From: Amphimedon queenslandica
Taxonomy: Eukaryota > Porifera > Demospongiae > Haplosclerida > Niphatidae
Assembly (NCBI RefSeq): GCF_000090795.2
Contig: NW_003546245.1
Span: 478,380-542,379, forward strand
DNA: 64,000 nt
Direction of reading: 5' to 3'
Both the position numbers and the translations under genes were made by a program. The stretch's first letter is position 1. The number at the start of each line of letters is the position of its first letter. The notes below the pieces were generated by a model. That model had not been told where the DNA came from, did not search any database, and worked only from the letters and a program-made list of their open reading frames with translations. Positions 42,761 through 55,403 of the stretch are shown here, piece by piece.

Positions 42761-44162
42761 ATGACTTCTTGCTACTACATATGGACGTGCTTGCTGCTCT
42801 CTGTAGCACTTTGCTGTAACGCTGAAAGCACAAATTTTAGTTGCACATCTAATTGGTGTGGAGAAAAATGGTGAGCTAATTAGACTAACTATCATTCCTA
42901 GTCTAAATTGCCAGCATGCAATCCCTGCATTCCTTGATATTATGCATTATTGCATTGTCTCTTTATTAGGAGAAGCACTGATAGAATATTAGTCTACAAT
43001 TACACTGAAGAAGTAGAGAATGTGACATTTGTGAGGAACACAACAATCACTAGGAAGAACTGCACCATCATGGATCTGCTTCTATCCCCAAACACAGACA
43101 GATGGTAAGACAAAACACAAACCTCTCCAGCTTAAACTTTATGAATGAGCTGAATGATTAATTTGTCTAGCATCTCATTCATATGCGCATGTTTATCTGT
43201 TTCATTTTCATTTCTCTCTTGCAGTAAAACTGTCAACATGACAAAGAGTGAAACCATTACTTTTCAAGTCACCAGTCACAGACGAAGCACAGAGCCTGAG
43301 ATACGTGAACTCCCAAAGGAGCTCACACTCGGCATCATAGCAACAGAAAACGTTGACATATTTGGCAATCAATCGAGAGACGCTTACAGCGAGCTTGAGG
43401 ACAAAGTCTGGCAGATCTGGGTACCAAGAGGCTGCAGAATGGTAATGTTCTTCTCAGAGTTTGACTTGGAGTCTTCCCCAAACTGCTCCAAGGACTATTT
43501 TACGATCCAGAGCACCAAAAAGCAAGCAAAGATACCAAAGTACTGCGGAGGAATAAGCTCCGCTCCCAAGGACGTTCAGATCACTAAGAGGAGAGTTCAG
43601 CTTCATTTTCATTCTGACTCAGATGAAGTCCGATCAGGGATTCGTGCAACATTCTGCTTCCAGAAGAATAGAGATGTTGATCGAAGTGATGTCCTCTGTA
43701 ACTGCAATGCTGGTGTTAGCAACCTCATTAAAAAGAGGCATGCTAAGAGCAGGAGCAATTCAGACAGCACAAAGAGTGGATCAAACTCAAAGTCAAAATC
43801 TAAGAAAAGTAAGTGAAATGAGCAAAGAGATACTTTCAGGGTTTATCATTTGTCTTCTTCTACTTTAATTAGCTAAATCAAAGAAGAGAAAAATGAGCAA
43901 AAAAGAAATGAAAAGACTTATGGCAGAGCAAGTAAGTTCTTCATACATTCACAACGTCTGCATGCATCTAGTATAACCACTCAACAGCTACTTTTATCAT
44001 ATCTTTCTTTACTTTTTACAGGATAGATTGGTTGGTCAGGGACTACGTGACATGATGAAGTATGGACTGAAGGCAATCAATGAGTACAAATACTCCTCAA
44101 ATAAAGCAATGAGAATGCTAGCAGAGAAATATCAGGCAGCCCTTGACATGTCACTGGTATAA
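42761..44162 (+). CDS. Secreted CUB-domain protein with highly basic C-terminal tail
   Basis: ATG 42761 begins a signal peptide (a hydrophobic run CLLLSVALCC, with likely cleavage before AEST). Exons are 42761-42870, 42970-43105, 43225-43809, 43873-43930 and 44023-44162. After a Cys- and N-glycosylation-rich stretch (NFSCTS, NVTFVRNTTITRKNCT) comes one CUB domain: VWQIWVPRGCRMVMFFSEFD, then CSKDYFTI, YCGG, and VQLHFHSDSDEVRSGIRATFCF. The tail is Ser/Lys-rich (SNSDSTKSGSNSKSKSKKSK) followed by KKRKMSKKEMKRLM and an amphipathic helix. It has a good TATA box, unlike its neighbours. I know no named orthologue; an extracellular-matrix or mineral-binding role is only a guess from the charge. Confidence 0.75.
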
Positions 44163-44765
44163 TAGTAACTGATATAGCTCCATAATACTGACAAACTCTC
44201 TGCTAAAGATATAGAATTATTTATTAATCATTATGGATATTATTATTATTATTATTATGTGTATTATAATTGTGTATTTTTTTAATTTTTAATTATTTCA
44301 AAGTGATGTTTCATGATGTACATCCTTCCTAATAATATTCTTCATTCTCTTTACATCACTTGATGCCCTCTCATTTCTACATTCTTTCCAAAATGAACAT
44401 TTTTATCTTCTCAATAAAAAAATTGTATCCTATTGCTACAAGCTAAGTTATAACAATTTGTCATGCAAGCAGTCTTACCACATCCGGCAGGATTAGTGCA
44501 GTATATTCTCTAGCTCACAGATAACAGGAACAATAAAAGAAGTGTATTATTGCAAGGTGGCCTAATGGGATAATTCTGAAGTATTGTTATGCTGATCTGT
44601 CAATATGAGTAGCTTGTAAAATGATCATTACATGCATTAATAGTTCACACACTTGATTTCGCATCAATCTCAAGTTATCAAGTCATCAGTATTTTACAAT
44701 GACATGAAAAGAACATGAAACAAAGTTCAATGAATCCACAATGATGCATGCAGACGTTGATATTG
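44163..44765. other. Tail-to-tail intergenic region between the CUB gene and MED11
   Basis: Contains AATAAA near 44413, suited to the + strand CUB transcript, and a short ATT run near 44242. No further gene is seen. Confidence 0.5.
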
Positions 44766-45664
44766 TTAATGATTTAATCTCTTCTTAGCCAAAGCTGTCT
44801 GAAGCTGCAATAGTTCAAAGTCCTACAGTGGTATGGACAAAAGACATAACTTGTTACCTCCAACCTGTTCCTTGCATTTCTTTTCTCCCTTTCTCTCTAT
44901 CTCTCATATTTACCTTCTCTGCTCCATAATTAGAGCCTTCATGTGTGTGTGTAGTTGAAACACGACTTAGATACACTATCTGCTCTGAGAGATCTTGCTC
45001 AATAGTCTAAAAAAAACAAGAACTCAATTAACATGATTATCATATATGCAATTAGTAAACCACAAATGAGGTGTAGTAACGAGTAATGTTACTGTGACAA
45101 CTGGTATTTCAAAATGTGCTCTCATTTAATAATACTTTCTCAGGCTACACCCGACGTACCTACATGCATATCATAGCCCGGTGGCTCGAGCTAATGGATG
45201 CTTATTATAGTGTGGTGTCTGTCTCCTAGCAATACTAATTGGTGGGTATGAGCTCTTTTACACATTCACACAGTTGGTAAACTATACACAAACATGCCTA
45301 CTGTATACATTTCCTGTGTACATGGAGTGTAGTATACCCACTTCAAGGGATTTAAGGAAGTCCTTAGTTTTGTATTCCACCATCTCTTGTGCTGGATTAG
45401 GTTTGGAGAGCTCACCTATTGCATCTGCAGCATGGGATAGGAGCATTCCTATTTCCTACAGCGTTGATTTACACAGTAAATGAACAATGATTATAATTAA
45501 TTCAATAATGTGGGAGGGTAATTGGCTTAGCACATTTCTGCTTGTCTACATACAAGTTTACTTTAGTACATTATGCATCACATTGTAAAATTTAATTGGT
45601 TTTATCATTTCACCTGCTCAATTTTCTGGAGCTTTTCAATTCTTTCCACTCCAGTGGAAGACAT
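44766..45664 (-). CDS. MED11: Mediator complex subunit 11
   Basis: Four minus-strand exons join into about 104 residues (human MED11 has 117). Exon 1 ends at an intron just after MSSTGVERIEKLQKIEQ (start ATG 45664). Exon 2 gives EIGMLLSHAADAIGELSK and DFLKSLE (about 45351-45464). Exon 3 gives TIEQDLSEQIVYLSRV and THEGSNYGAEK (about 44926-45019). Exon 4 gives DFELLQLQTALAKKRLNH and TAA 44766-44768. Human MED11 has REIGAILQNAG, ELSKEKTN, AELSAQIRYLTQVATG and HEGSSY in the same order. MED11 is a four-helix-bundle partner of MED22 in the Mediator head, which bridges activators and RNA polymerase II. It is head to head with the USP36-type gene, and the start codons are 117 bp apart. Confidence 0.9.
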
Positions 45665-45780
45665 CTTCAGGTTTTTAGGCGTGGCTGAAGTTGAGCCACG
45701 CCCATCTTCATCACTCACGTGTAGTCAGCCATTTCACTAATTTCAGTTCTCTCTTCATTAAAAAATGGTCTTTTAAGAGG
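45665..45780. promoter_or_regulatory. Divergent promoter of MED11 and the USP36-type gene
   Basis: AGGCGTGGCT (45677-45686) and AGCCACGCCC (45695-45704) form an inverted pair about 8 bp apart, pointing one box at each gene. CACGTG follows at 45716-45721. Confidence 0.55.
45765..45776 (+). promoter_or_regulatory. Minimal upstream ORF before the USP36-type start
   Basis: ATG GTC TTT TAA ends four bases before the main ATG at 45781. Such a three-codon uORF could reduce initiation at, or feed reinitiation to, the main start. It matters only if transcription begins upstream of 45765, which is not shown. Confidence 0.4.
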
Positions 45781-47896
45781 ATGAGCAGGATAAAAGAAGT
45801 CCTAGGACATAGTTTAAAGGAGCAGGAACAGAATAGAGTGGATCAAAATGAAGAAGGAGAAGGGAGAAATGGTTCTAACTTTAATGTCGACTCCCATTTG
45901 TCAATACATTGTAAAAGATACTTTGACAATAGGGTGGAGTTCTCTCCAGCTCGTCACCCTGACACGCATCTAGAGTCACTTAAAGACAAATACCAACCGA
46001 TTAACACCTTGGACAACAAAATGGACTCAACTTCTGACACCCCTTCTACTCCTCTAGCGGTTCAATCCGAAATACCAAAGCCGAAGAAGGTTCTTTTTGA
46101 TCCAGATTGTCTGTTGATGAATTGGACAGAGTCACGGCCCATTGGCTCTGGTCTAAGTAACATGGGGAACACTTGTTTCCTTAATTCCGTCCTTCAGTGT
46201 CTCTCTTATACGCCCCCGCTTGTTAATTACATACTTTCTGGACATCATAAAAATAAATGTAAGATGTTATTATTATTATTATTATTATTGTTATTATTAT
46301 GCCAATTTTTCTCAAAAATGAAAATGAGGGAATCTTCTATTTTTATAATTTTTTTCTAGTACATATACATGTTCTTATGTTGTGTTTCAAGTTTGGGCTG
46401 ATTCCGATTATATTTGAATTTTTTATGAATTTTTGAAGTTCCTTCAAAATTGGGTCAAAGTCCCTGTACTATAGTACAGGGTCTCGAGCCAAATTTTGCC
46501 AAAAATGGCAAAGAGAGAATTATCCATTTTTATAATTTTTTCTGATGCATGTACATGTACTTATGTTGTGTTTCAAGTTTGAGCTGATTCCAATCAAAAT
46601 TGGATTTTTTGTGAATTTTTAAAGTTGTCTTTTTGTCCTCAGGCACTCATCAAGGTTTCTGTGCCATGTGTGAGTATCATTCTCATCTCGTGAGGGTCAG
46701 AAAGTCAACGGGTGTGGTCAAGCCAATCCCTATTGTTCACAACTTGAGAGGTGAGAAAGAGGGAGAGGGAAAGAGAATGAATTAATAGCAGCTGCTCAAG
46801 AAACTACTATCACCTTTAACTTTTAAACAATTCACATTATTATGACTTCTACATCTGTACATGGTCATCATTGTACACTGACTCTTTTTAATTTTAATTT
46901 TATCATTCTTTCTCTTTTTTCTTACTCCAACAGTTTTTGCTAAGCACTTTCGTAATGGTCATCAAGAAGATGCCCACGAGTTCCTCAGGTACTTCATAGA
47001 CTCCCTTCAAAGGATATCCCTCATCGGACACCAGCCATCAAAACTTGACGTCTTCTCTAAACACACCACAGTCATTCATCAGATCTTTGGAGGATATCAC
47101 AGGAGCCAAGGTACAGCCTGTTTACCAGCTGTTCCTCTTTTCACCCTGTGTGCGTGTGTAGTGTGTATTTGTGATTATGTCCATCTCTTTACTTCTCTTG
47201 TCACTTCCTTCTTTCCTTTTCGGTCTCCAACACTCCATCCCTTAATTCTCCTTATATTTATGTACATGTACATATCCCTGTTGATGTACACGTATAACTC
47301 ATTGCTTAATGAAGTGTAGTACTACTTAGAGTAGTAACATATGGGGTTTAGAAATCAATTTCACTGCTACTGGACGCTCTGATTGTACAACACCTCGTAA
47401 CCTCTGTTTCTTGGGCTTCCTACTCCTGTTTGTTGTTATGGCTATCTTCAGGCTTCCTGCTTGCATGACATAATCTGCTAATGACTCCACAGGCAAAATA
47501 CCAGACACTCAAAGCTGTTTTGAGATGTATACTGTTTCACAAGGTGACATCTGTATATGCATCACTTGCAAGGAGATCTAGATTATGTGTACATGTGCCC
47601 ATGATGCTTGTATATATGTTAGTACATGTTATACAGACTCTAAAGGTAGTGAGGTAGTCACAGCAGCAAAATCCTAGGACACACATTGGAACCATGAACT
47701 ATTATTTGTGGTTTCTCATGCCCTGGTGACTTTAAACTAATTTTTACGACAAACACACACACATACACACTCATTGATTACAAAGCAATGATAGGTTGTG
47801 TGTTACGTGTAGTTTAATTGTGAAGGATTGTAGTCACATTTAGTGTTTATAAGCTGTTTCTTGTTTTTGATTATTTATTTTATTAATTTTATTTAT

Positions 47897-47933
<37 letters not shown>

Positions 47934-50900
47934 ATTATTATATTTCTACTTTCCCTGGTGTTACAATACATCTTTTTTTTGTTATAGTTAAATGTCTCAA
48001 GTGCAAGCGTTTTTCTAATACGTATGATCCTCTCCTGGATATTAGTCTTGATATAAAAGGCTGTCCCTCGCTCCAAAAAGCTCTGTTCTCTTCGATCAAG
48101 CCCGACCTATTAGACGAAGAGAATAAATACGCCTGCCCATTGTGAGCTTTTAAATTTGTTTATGTTTACAAATTTGTTGTTGTTGTTGTTGTTGTTGTTT
48201 TTGTAGTTGTAAGGAGCTCACAAGAGCAAAGAAACAATTAACTGTTCACGTTTTGCCAAAAGTGTTGACCATCCAGTTAAAGAGGTGAGGGTACAGATTA
48301 CTAGTGAAGATTTTAATCTTCTGCATGAATAGGTTTGAATTTAACACAATGTTTGGTGGTAAGATCAACAAGACAGTACAATATCCAGAGCATTTGGACA
48401 TGCGACCTTTTATGAGTGACAAAGAGGTATGATGCTAATTTTTAAATTTGATATTATCATTTTCATAATTTTAGGGCCCACACGAATGGTACAGACTATA
48501 TGCAGTTTTGGTCCATTATGGCTACTCCTGTCACTCTGGTCATTATTATTGCTATGTTAGGAATTCCAATGGTGTATGGTACTCAATGAATGACTCTATG
48601 GTAAGGTGTACATCTTTTTAGCAATTCATACAACTGTATATCAATTGCTCTTTTTTAATGTCATTTGAGTGTTCATATGTTTATTGTGTGTAGGTTAATC
48701 AAGTCAGTAAAGCAACAGTTCTATCCCAGCAGGCCTATCTGCTCTTTTACATCAAGGACTCAGAATATGCTGGCAAAACTCCGTCTTCTACTCCTACTCT
48801 CTTGCCTTTCTCACCGTCACAGGTTAGATTTTTATTTTTGACAAAAATAATTATCATTTAAATTTTTTAGAAGAATCAGCCCATATCTTCGAAAGGCAAG
48901 CACTATTATAAATTATTGCTATTTTATTATTATTATTTATTATTATTATTATCATTTTATAGTAAGTGCTACTGGTGTTGGTGTACCAGTTAAACGACCT
49001 GATAATGAAGGGGTCATCCCTTCTCCACTAACTCCTTCAAAACCAACTGGTGTTGTAACTCCATCTCCAAAATACACCTCAGTCCCTCCTCCTCCTTCTC
49101 TCACTAGTGACGCTAGTATCTTCAATACTGGTGGTAGTAAGAAAGTCGAATTGCCTGCTTTGTCAAACAAGCCTTCTCCCACTCCTCCAGTCATGCCCTC
49201 TCCCTCTGATAATCCTCCTTTACAACCCTCTATTCAGACCACGCCTATTCCATTTTCAACTCCACCCAGAAGTACGACTAGCATCAAATTTACTCCTAGA
49301 TCAGTTTCAACGTCAAAATCAAAGTCAGTCTTGTCAGCTGACGAAACAGGTAAATCAGTAAAGCCCCATGCATTGGTACAGCCAATGAGATCAGTAACTG
49401 CTAAGAGACCAGTAGCACGTGTACTACCGAGTCCTCAACAGGTCACGAAGAGTGATAGTACTTTAAGTGACCAGCTTGAGTCTCCTGCCTCAAGCACTGT
49501 CTGTGATAAGAAGCTAAAGGAGAATGAGGAGTCTACTCATATTAATGGTGATAATGTTGATAGTAGCACACAGCCAAGCCCTGCTCCTACTGTTAATAGA
49601 GATGTAGAACATGATAAGAAAAATGAAAAAGATGTAAAGAGTAGCAAAGATGACGATTTAGCAAAGACGGAGTGTGAGTCGCCGAAACAGGATTGGGTAG
49701 TGTCGAACTCTCCATCCACTTCATCTCTCCCCACCATGTTTGGTCCATCCTTACCGCCTGATTATGTTCAAAGTTCTTCTCCTAATAATTGGACAGTGAG
49801 TGATATGAAGGAACGTCTTGTCTCTCGGAAAAAGAAACACTCTCACAAGAAGACTGCATCAGTCTCGAAGGCCAGCCCTGATGAGAGTAGTATTGAGAGC
49901 AGTGATACAAGCGGAGGAAGAAAGAGAGGCAAAGATGAAAGACACAAAGAAGAGAGAAGGATTAAGAGAAAAAGAGACAGACTTAAGGAAAAAGAAAAGA
50001 ACAGGTCAAAGGAGAAAGATCATATTAAAGAGAAAAAAGAGAGAGATAGATCCAAGTCTTCCAAGAGAGACAGTGTTAAGGAAAGAGAAGAACCCAAGAA
50101 AAGAGAGGATAGTGACAATGAGAGAGATAGCTCCAAGCATCACAAACTATCGAAAAAGAGAAGACACAGGGATAGGAGCTCCTCTGATGAAAGTGATGAA
50201 GAAGAAATAGAGAAAAAGAGAAGGAAACAGACTGAGCATTCACACAAGAAACGTAAGAAGCACCACAGTAAGAGACACCATTCCCGCCACAGTGACAGTA
50301 GTGATGATGAGAGCCACGATGGGAGACGTAAGAAGCGACAGAAGTCACCCTCACCTTTCACTCCTCCTCACTCAAAACAATGGAAGAAGAGTGATGATAG
50401 AAGCAGAGGAAGAGATAAGGACGAACTATTCAGAGAGAAGGCAAGAAGAGGAATGGAAGAATTCAGGAGAATGAAAGAGAGTGACAAACTTTTTGATGAC
50501 TGTTTAAAAAATAAAGGTATGTGATAAGAGAGTTGAGAAACGGAGACATTATTGTCTTTTATTGCATAGGATCTACTAGTGTAACTGAGATCAAATGGGA
50601 TTCAAAGAGATCAAGTCGTCGTCATGATTCCACGAGCTCTGGTGAACCTAATGTTCTTGATTCACTTGATAAATCTGATCAGCTAGGAGATGGAGGTATA
50701 ATATACATGTAGTGCATATGCAACCATGATCCATTGAGCTCTAATGTTGTACAATAGTATTTACTTCTTTTGTTCCTTCTCTCTCAGTCAAGACATGGAG
50801 TGGAGAGAAGAACAGCATAGACTCCATTAAAACCTCAGAGATTCCTTCAAGAAGGAAAGGTGGTAGAGATGATTGGGACAGAGAGATTGACAGAGGAAAG

Positions 50901-51053
50901 GTAAGAAGCCTATAGCTTGTAGTAGCACATAAAGTTGTGTGCTAATTGTAGGTAAAGAAATCCAAGGGACGACATAATGAGAGCTGGGACTCTAGGAACA
51001 AGTTTCAAAGTTATCAAAATAAGAAAAACTTCCAGAATAATAAAAAATTTTAA
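45781..51053 (+). CDS. USP36: Ubiquitin-specific protease, USP36/USP42 type
   Basis: The first ATG of the long frame is 45781 ([17 protein letters not shown]); upstream in-frame TTG codons are not credible starts. Exon 1 ends at 46258 and carries the catalytic Cys box [18 protein letters not shown]. Later exons give [24 protein letters not shown], the Cys-rich [46 protein letters not shown], and the His/Asp box [15 protein letters not shown] followed by WYSMNDSMV. All match USP36, a nucleolar deubiquitinase acting on rRNA-processing factors and, in mammals, Myc. The roughly 500-residue C-terminal exon (48961-50518) is Ser/Lys/Arg/Asp-rich, as in USP36. The product ends FQNNKKF with TAA 51051-51053. 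USP42 is the alternative paralogue. Confidence 0.9.
46310..46640 (+). repeat. CTATAG-centred family, subtype 2, two units in the USP36-type gene
   Basis: The central CCCTGTACTATAGTACAGGG lies near 46462-46481, flanked by GGGTCAAAGT and GAGCCAAATTTTGCC. It lies in the first intron. Confidence 0.85.
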
Positions 51054-51103
51054 ATTTTTCACAGTGATGATTTAAATCATGTTATGGTACAAAATGATTG
51101 TTA

Positions 51104-52229
51104 TTATTTTAAAGCAGTCAGTACTAAGTTTCTAGGCGAGACAAGTGGATTAAAAACTGGTTGAAGGGAGCACTTTATATCTATAACAAGACAAAAAAAC
51201 ATCAATTATTATTGTAATTGTTGTATACTTTTTTCCTTCAAGAACAAGAGTCTGTCTAATAATATTAGTGTTTCAATGCAAGGAGCTATGACTAATCTTA
51301 GCAAAAAATACATGACAATATTTTGCCATTGATCATCAATCAACTGATTTATCATCACCATATCACCTGCATGCACACGGAATGGCAATGTAACGAGTGC
51401 ATTTTAATGTCTTTACTTTCATTGAGATGGCTCACATTAACTGACTGAAGGACAGCTGCTGCATAGCTAAAAGACAATTAGAATTATCCTTACTCTCACT
51501 TCTTTGTCTTACTTGTTGAAAGGTAGTTTTGATACTCTCTTAGGGATCTTAAGCTGTGGTCTCCTCAGTCCATTCTGTATGCAGCAGCATAATGCATTAC
51601 TGCAAAATTATCATGTACTCTTTCACTCACTTTTTTGAAAATAATTTCTAAAGCTGCTCTCCAGGAGTGTATTTTCAAATGATCTGATCCTTCTGCATTG
51701 TCATGAAGTTCATCATTCAAGCAATCATCAGTTACATTACTGACCTTGTAATCTCTTCATGTAAACTTCTTTAGAGTGACATGCAAGCTCTCTGGCCTCA
51801 TAACTGAGTCTATGGTTTGCTAAAGAGGAGCTCATAGGGTACCCCGAGGGAAGATGAGGCTCTTCTGTTTTAAATAGTTTCATATAACAGCAGCCTACTG
51901 ACACCAACCCTGTAATACTCTCACTCTCACTAAAGAGTCTCAGCATTGTAGTGGATAGATTGCCACAAGTGTGTAGACCAACTAGTACATACTCTTCTCT
52001 TTTTTTGCTTTCACTTGACAAGAACAGTGACATTACTTCTTCAGGTCCTGCTTCAGGATCTATCTGTAGTAAAAAAGATTTTTAAAGTTTAAAAGTACAA
52101 AAAGAGCTAGACATACCATTTGCTCAATGTATGAAATATTTCCTTTCTTTGTCTCGTCATTTTTGAATGTTTTTTCAATATCTGCAGTAATTTGTCTACA
52201 AATGCAATTGTGTAGTTCATTATTATTGT

Positions 52230-52267
<38 letters not shown>

Positions 52268-53184
52268 ATCATACTTGTCATATAGGAGTGCTGTTTTCAA
52301 ATGGCAGCTAACAGCTTCTACTGCAATAACATTAAGCTGATAATGGTACGCCAGGTAACGAGATAAGTGACCCTGCATTGATAAATGATATTTTTTTCAC
52401 ATTGTATATAACCCATCTAACCTGGCCACACCCTAGATCCTGTACAAATATGAGTTAATTATTAATAATAAATAATTATTTAACTCACAATTACATTGCA
52501 GCACTTTGTATTTTCGCATACTTCATTTATAATCTGAACAATAAAAAAATTATTTTTAAAAAATCCTCCCACAAACTTTGGCTAGTTCCTTTATTTCGTG
52601 TTGTTTCTTTGGCTTCACGTGACGACGAAATAAGTGGCTCAATCCTGACACCTGAGACCCATATTCACACGCTCTTCCTCCTCCTCCTAGAGGCTCAATG
52701 GTATCCTTATCATCTATTGGAGTGTATGGATACGAGAGGGAAGCTGCTGTAGCTGAGAATGCTAATAAACTAAGAGGTAGGATGACTGCTGTACATTTTG
52801 AGTGAGATTGATCAACTGCAAATCATGAATTGAGGAAGTTATTATTATTATTTATTATTATTATTATTACTATTATTATTATTATTATTCATTATTATTA
52901 TAACTGATATGCAATCTCACTATTTAGAGAAGGAGAGTCTATTTTAAGCATTTGGTGACAGAATCCCTGGAGGCTTATCTTGCTAAGTGAGACCTGCCAT
53001 GAATTGGGCAGTTTATTCCAATGAGATTCTGTGAAATATTCCTAGAAGTATAATACAGATGAGTCCCAGTAAAAGGACTGGGATTTACAATAATGTAACT
53101 GTCCATCAGCGGCTGATGCATGTCCAGAAATTGGCATAATAACTTGCTCCACTGCAAATAAAATGCAAAATCAGAAGTGCTCAT
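51104..53184 (-). CDS. METTL25B: METTL25B-type methyltransferase-like protein (RRNAD1 family)
   Basis: The start MSTSDFAFYLQWSKLL is at ATG 53184. Downstream come FTESHWNKLPNSWQ, a linker with FFRRHVKPKKQHEI, the SAM-binding motif I DLGCGQGHLSRYLAYHY split by an intron, then VAVEA-like VIAVEAVSCHLKTALLYDK. The exon 51745-52060 gives VGLHTCGNLSTTMLR and VSVGCCYMKL, which are diagnostic for the METTL25 family. The end shows IHSWRAALEIIF, IAPCIETLILLDRLLFLKE and SPRNLVLTALK-stop, matching the human C terminus. A 52-base intron (51693-51744) removes what otherwise looks like a frame break. The catalytic activity of this family is not settled. Only 50 bp separate its stop (51104-51106) from that of the convergent USP36-type gene. 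Confidence 0.88.
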
Positions 53185-53249
53185 TTTGATTTGAAGCCAC
53201 ACCCCTAAAAATTATGAAAGGCGTGGTTGCTTTATTTTTAACCTAAAAC
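53185..53249. promoter_or_regulatory. 65-bp divergent promoter of METTL25B and AP5Z1
   Basis: The start codons are only 65 bp apart. AGCCACACCC (53195-53204) and AAGGCGTGGT (53218-53227) form an inverted pair of GC/CACCC boxes, one per gene, as in the MED11-USP36 gap. Confidence 0.55.
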
Positions 53250-55354
53250 ATGGCCGCACCTGAAGATGTCCTTTATCTTGAAGCAAGGTAAATGCCTCTT
53301 TTAGAAATTGCTAGTTTTCTCTTGTCTCCTTAGAGCTGTATACGGTAGAGAGTTTGATACGTGGGTTGCTAGTCTCATACAGATTCTACAGTCCAAGGAT
53401 CGCGGAATCAACTGCCTCTCGTTCTTAAGGCAACTTCTTGTACTTGCTTCAGTCACCAAATACAACAGAAAGTCTGTTTTATGTTTTATTAATTTTTTAT
53501 AATATTTCTTTTAGCTTGTCGTCACATGTTTATCGTAGCCTGAAGGCGATATCGTTAGAGCCTGACCAAGGACAGGCTAAGATACGAATTCTAGCGGCCG
53601 CAATCTTGAGGGAACTCTCGCCCCTCCAAAAGACGCTATTACGGGATTTTGTTGCACCAACTGATCCACAGAACATACCGTACATAATACCAGTACTCCT
53701 GGCTCAGGTTAGCTTAGCACTGGAACAGGTGGAATATTTTTTAAAATGTTCTCTCTTTTCTTATAGTCTAATGTAAGGGAGCAGTCTACATTCCTCATTC
53801 TTCACATTTGCAGGTATCCTTATCTTCTTGCAGCATGCTTTTCCCAAAAATTGACTCCGAAATTACTTCCAATTTTCATTACATTTTTTGATACACATCG
53901 ATGTCCTTATGCTATGTAGCAAGTTTGAGCTGATTCCGACAAATATTTTTCGAGTTATGGCCATTTAAAAAAATCGGCCAATTTTCAAAAAATACCCAAG
54001 GCTATAGCCCATGGTTTTTTCCAAAAAATGGCTCAAAAATCACCCCCAATTTTTATTACATTTTCTGATACATATTGATGTACTTATGCTATGTAGAAAG
54101 TTTGAGTTGATTCTGACTTCAATTTTTTGAGTTATGGCCATTCTGATTTCTGAAAAAGCCCTGTACTATAGTCCATGCTTTTGTCCAAAAAGCTTTCCTT
54201 ATTATATATTATATTTTCTTATGCATCTTGATTCATACTAATTATTACTAATGCTCATTGTTTGATATTGAAGATGGCTGTCTTTACCTGGTATTGAAGA
54301 GGACTTGTGTCTCTCTGCTCTCTCTGCCCTTCACACTATCATCTCTCACTCAACAGTCTTTGATAAATTTAGTGAAGGTAATGATTCACAGTGTAGCAAT
54401 TATACTTCAAAAAACTTGCTGAACATTATTGCATTCCAATCCATCTTATTTTTTAGATCAAGTCGAATTGGTTCACTCTAAACTGTGCCAGTGGTTGAAA
54501 CAAGCTAGCAGGAACTCTCTCTCCCTTACCTCCTCTTTATTTAGCAGTGGAGGGAAGAAACAAGTACATTTAAAAAAACTGATTGTCAACAAATTGTTTA
54601 TTTTTGTACGCACACCCAAATTCCTCCCTCTCTCCTTCTCTTCTATAGGTCGTTCCAGTGAAGGAAATTGATGGATCTACTGCTCAAGATATATTCACAA
54701 TCCTCAGCATTGGTAAGTATACATGAAATGCATGTTCACTTACATTTATACATGTATCTGCATGTATTCTGATTTTGTAGGTGATTTTTATTCATGCGAT
54801 CAGTTGCTAAACATCAAAGCATTCTCGATGCTTCGTCGTTGGATACTCGTCTCTCGTAAGTCAACACTAGCTGGACACTCTCCTTCTCCTGGGGCCACAC
54901 CTACTCCTGAAAGCTTCTATCAAGTCAGTAATAGTAACAATAAGATATTATTATTATACCATTAATAATAATATTATGGCCTTGATTAGTAATATTATTA
55001 TGCTGTGTTATTTATTAATAATACCATACGCTATTAATTAATTGTGTTATCGTTCTATTACTCAATATGTTTTATCTTGATTCTTTTCTTCCTTTGCTTT
55101 ATTTAGGATCGTGATCGTAGTTCTCCTCCCTTTAGTAGTCTAACAGTTTCGATGGTTGGAAGAACTGCTACTCCTCCATCTCACACCTCCACGCCCTCTC
55201 TCACCCAGTCCCTCTCCTTACGTACAGCGACTGATGCTCCTGATATCACTAGTGTAGCACTCCAGTACTGCATGAGAGTGATCAACCAGTGCGAGAGGAG
55301 TAAGTGGGACTTACTCTGTGTTTTATATTAATATATTACATGAGCTGTAATTTT

Positions 55355-55403
<49 letters not shown>

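Noticed and set aside
44789-45005. Two extra in-phase + strand exons for the CUB gene (44789-44830 and 44955-45005)
   Set aside because: They have plausible splice sites and stay open, but they are exactly antisense to the last two MED11 exons, whose match to MED11 is much stronger. The CUB gene is therefore ended at 44162.
49537-50361. Minus-strand and alternative-frame ORFs over the USP36-type tail
   Set aside because: They are shadows of the low-complexity Arg/Lys/Ser/Asp-rich exon and have no independent signal.
51693-51760. Apparent frame break in METTL25B after KRLQ
   Set aside because: A 52-base GT-AG intron (51693-51744) restores the family alignment (RLQ-EGSDHLKIHSWRAALE), so it is an intron rather than damage.
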